A DNA stretch of 64,000 nt, from positions 124,001 through 188,000 of the forward strand of contig JAOARB010000007.1 in NCBI GenBank assembly GCA_025210775.1, given 5' to 3'. A program made the translations under genes and the position numbers. This DNA comes from Prolixibacteraceae bacterium. Lineage in GTDB: Bacteria > Bacteroidota > Bacteroidia > Bacteroidales > Prolixibacteraceae. Shown here piece after piece: positions 63,184-64,000 of the stretch (its first letter is position 1; each line of letters begins with the position of its first letter). Below the pieces are notes generated by a model. That model had not been told where the DNA came from and ran no database searches. It worked only from the letters and a program-made list of their open reading frames with translations.

Positions 63184-63960
63184 TTATTCGACTTCAGTAG
63201 AGATCATTTGTTTGATGATATCTAGTGTTTTATGTGCCGCTTTCTTCTTATTAAAGAAATAGGTTGTTTCTGCATTATCGTTCGCATGGTCGCTAATAGA
63301 ACGAATGATAATAAATGGGGTCTTAAACTGAAGACATACTTGTGCTATGGCGGCACTCTCCATGTCTACAGCTAAAGCATGATAATGTTTGAACAGGTAC
63401 TCTTTCTTTGCACTGTCTGCAATAAATTGATCCCCTGTTGCAATATTACCCCAATATATATTGGGTTGCCCTTTTAGTAGAGATACCGATTTTTTAACCA
63501 GTTGTTCATCAGACTGGATAAATACAGGATGTTCTTCTCCTGTGGCAATATTAGGTGCAGCCCACACTTTAAAAAGCTTCTTTTTCTGCGTCCCTAGATC
63601 GTGTTGAATAAATTTTGTCCCAATGACAATATCTTCTGGCTTTAATTGAGATGCTACTGCCCCTGCAATTCCTGTAAATATGATTTTCTCTGGAGAATAA
63701 TGATCTATAAGTAATGTGGTGCTGATGGCCGCATTCACTTTCCCTACACCACATTTAAGAATGACCACAGGTTCTCCTTGTAGTTCCCCTTCTATAAAAG
63801 GAATATTCTGAATATAATGGATCGTAGCGTGTTCTAATTCTTGTGATATTACTTCAATCTCTTCTGGCATTGCTCCAACAATTGCAGTGTAAACGGTCTT
63901 CTTTTTACATCCACAAAAAATGATTACAAAAAGTATAATACTCCAAAGTTGTTTTTTCAT
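63184..63960 (-). CDS. 5'-methylthioadenosine/S-adenosylhomocysteine nucleosidase with lipoprotein signal
   Basis: 258 residues. The first 18 (MKKQLWSIILFVIIFCGC) form a lipoprotein signal with Cys18, unlike the usual cytosolic MtnN. The rest is a complete nucleosidase: IVGAMPEEIEVI at the start, GVGKVNAA, FTGIAGAV, a VDMESAA motif with the catalytic Glu, and SDHAND with the catalytic Asp. It splits methylthioadenosine or S-adenosylhomocysteine to adenine and a thio-sugar. Export implies a salvage or signalling role outside the inner membrane, or moonlighting. Only 40 bases lie between its start and the window end, so its upstream context is unknown. Confidence 0.85.
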   Translation of the reverse strand: MKKQLWSIILFVIIFCGCKKKTVYTAIVGAMPEEIEVISQELEHATIHYIQNIPFIEGELQGEPVVILKCGVGKVNAAISTTLLIDHYSPEKIIFTGIAGAVASQLKPEDIVIGTKFIQHDLGTQKKKLFKVWAAPNIATGEEHPVFIQSDEQLVKKSVSLLKGQPNIYWGNIATGDQFIADSAKKEYLFKHYHALAVDMESAAIAQVCLQFKTPFIIIRSISDHANDNAETTYFFNKKKAAHKTLDIIKQMISTEVE

Positions 63961-64000
63961 GTTAATTTAAGGCTTAATAAATTGATTATTTGCTGTTTCT

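Noticed and set aside
1..64000. tRNA, rRNA, insertion sequences, prophage genes
   Set aside because: I looked for tRNA-like cloverleafs, rRNA blocks, transposase-type frames and phage structural genes and found none that I can support.

Overview
This window looks like chromosomal DNA of a Bacteroidota species. The base composition is low in G+C. The clearest promoters follow the Bacteroidota pattern TTG-N20-TAnnTTTG. Other pointers are many lipoproteins with a Cys lipobox, a type IX secretion (T9SS) C-terminal domain, an ECF sigma/FecR pair, a GH92 glycosidase, and several sulfatases and glycosaminoglycan lyases. The taste for sulfated polysaccharide suggests a marine or gut-associated member, perhaps of Marinilabiliales/Prolixibacteraceae, but that placement is inference. 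I see no phage, insertion sequence, CRISPR array, tRNA or rRNA.

Region by region: 1-3.3 kb holds the tail of an HYR-domain protein, class I fumarase and a small lipoprotein. 3.4-8.5 kb holds ferrochelatase and a secreted metallopeptidase/propeller/barrel protein on the minus strand, then an SDR oxidoreductase. 8.6-13.1 kb holds an 11-bp-unit palindromic array, a GntR/HutC regulator and a divergent GH92 glycosidase whose promoter carries two HutC-type operators. 13.5-17.9 kb holds small transport and regulatory genes. 18.5-29.4 kb is a glycosaminoglycan catabolic cluster: ROK kinase, FucP-type permease, sulfatase, PL15-like lyase, chondroitinase ABC-like PL8 lyase and a second sulfatase. It has no SusC/SusD pair or GH88 enzyme. 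29.5-37.6 kb holds SerB, a porin behind a Pho-box-like repeat, a paralogous pair of secreted proteins, alkaline phosphatase and a YibE/F membrane protein. 37.8-43.6 kb holds an MFS transporter and an ECF sigma/FecR/STN-barrel operon. 43.6-47.1 kb holds RNase P RNA, a YhcH-family protein and the electron-bifurcating NfnAB pair. 47.2-52.5 kb holds a T9SS-exported trypsin-like protease and a complete iron/cobalamin-type ABC importer. 52.6-57.4 kb holds a stand-alone threonyl-tRNA editing domain, cyclophilin, unknown proteins and a nuclease-lipoprotein/membrane-protein couple. 57.8-64 kb holds isocitrate dehydrogenase, ferritin, an atypical thiol peroxidase, HemN and a lipoprotein-type MTA/SAH nucleosidase.

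Iron, heme and redox genes recur (hemH, hemN, ferritin, siderophore/B12-type ABC importer, Nfn, Tpx), beside polysaccharide catabolism and phosphate acquisition (porin, alkaline phosphatase). The features least explained by standard annotation are: the 11-bp-unit hairpin arrays (8.62 kb; and a second family in two copies, at 32.4 and 62.5 kb), the nuclease/membrane couple at 55.7-57.4 kb, the plug-less STN barrel under an ECF sigma factor, and the lipoprotein form of MTA/SAH nucleosidase. I did not find one clear-cut, wholly new multi-gene system; the repeat family and the nuclease couple are the best candidates.
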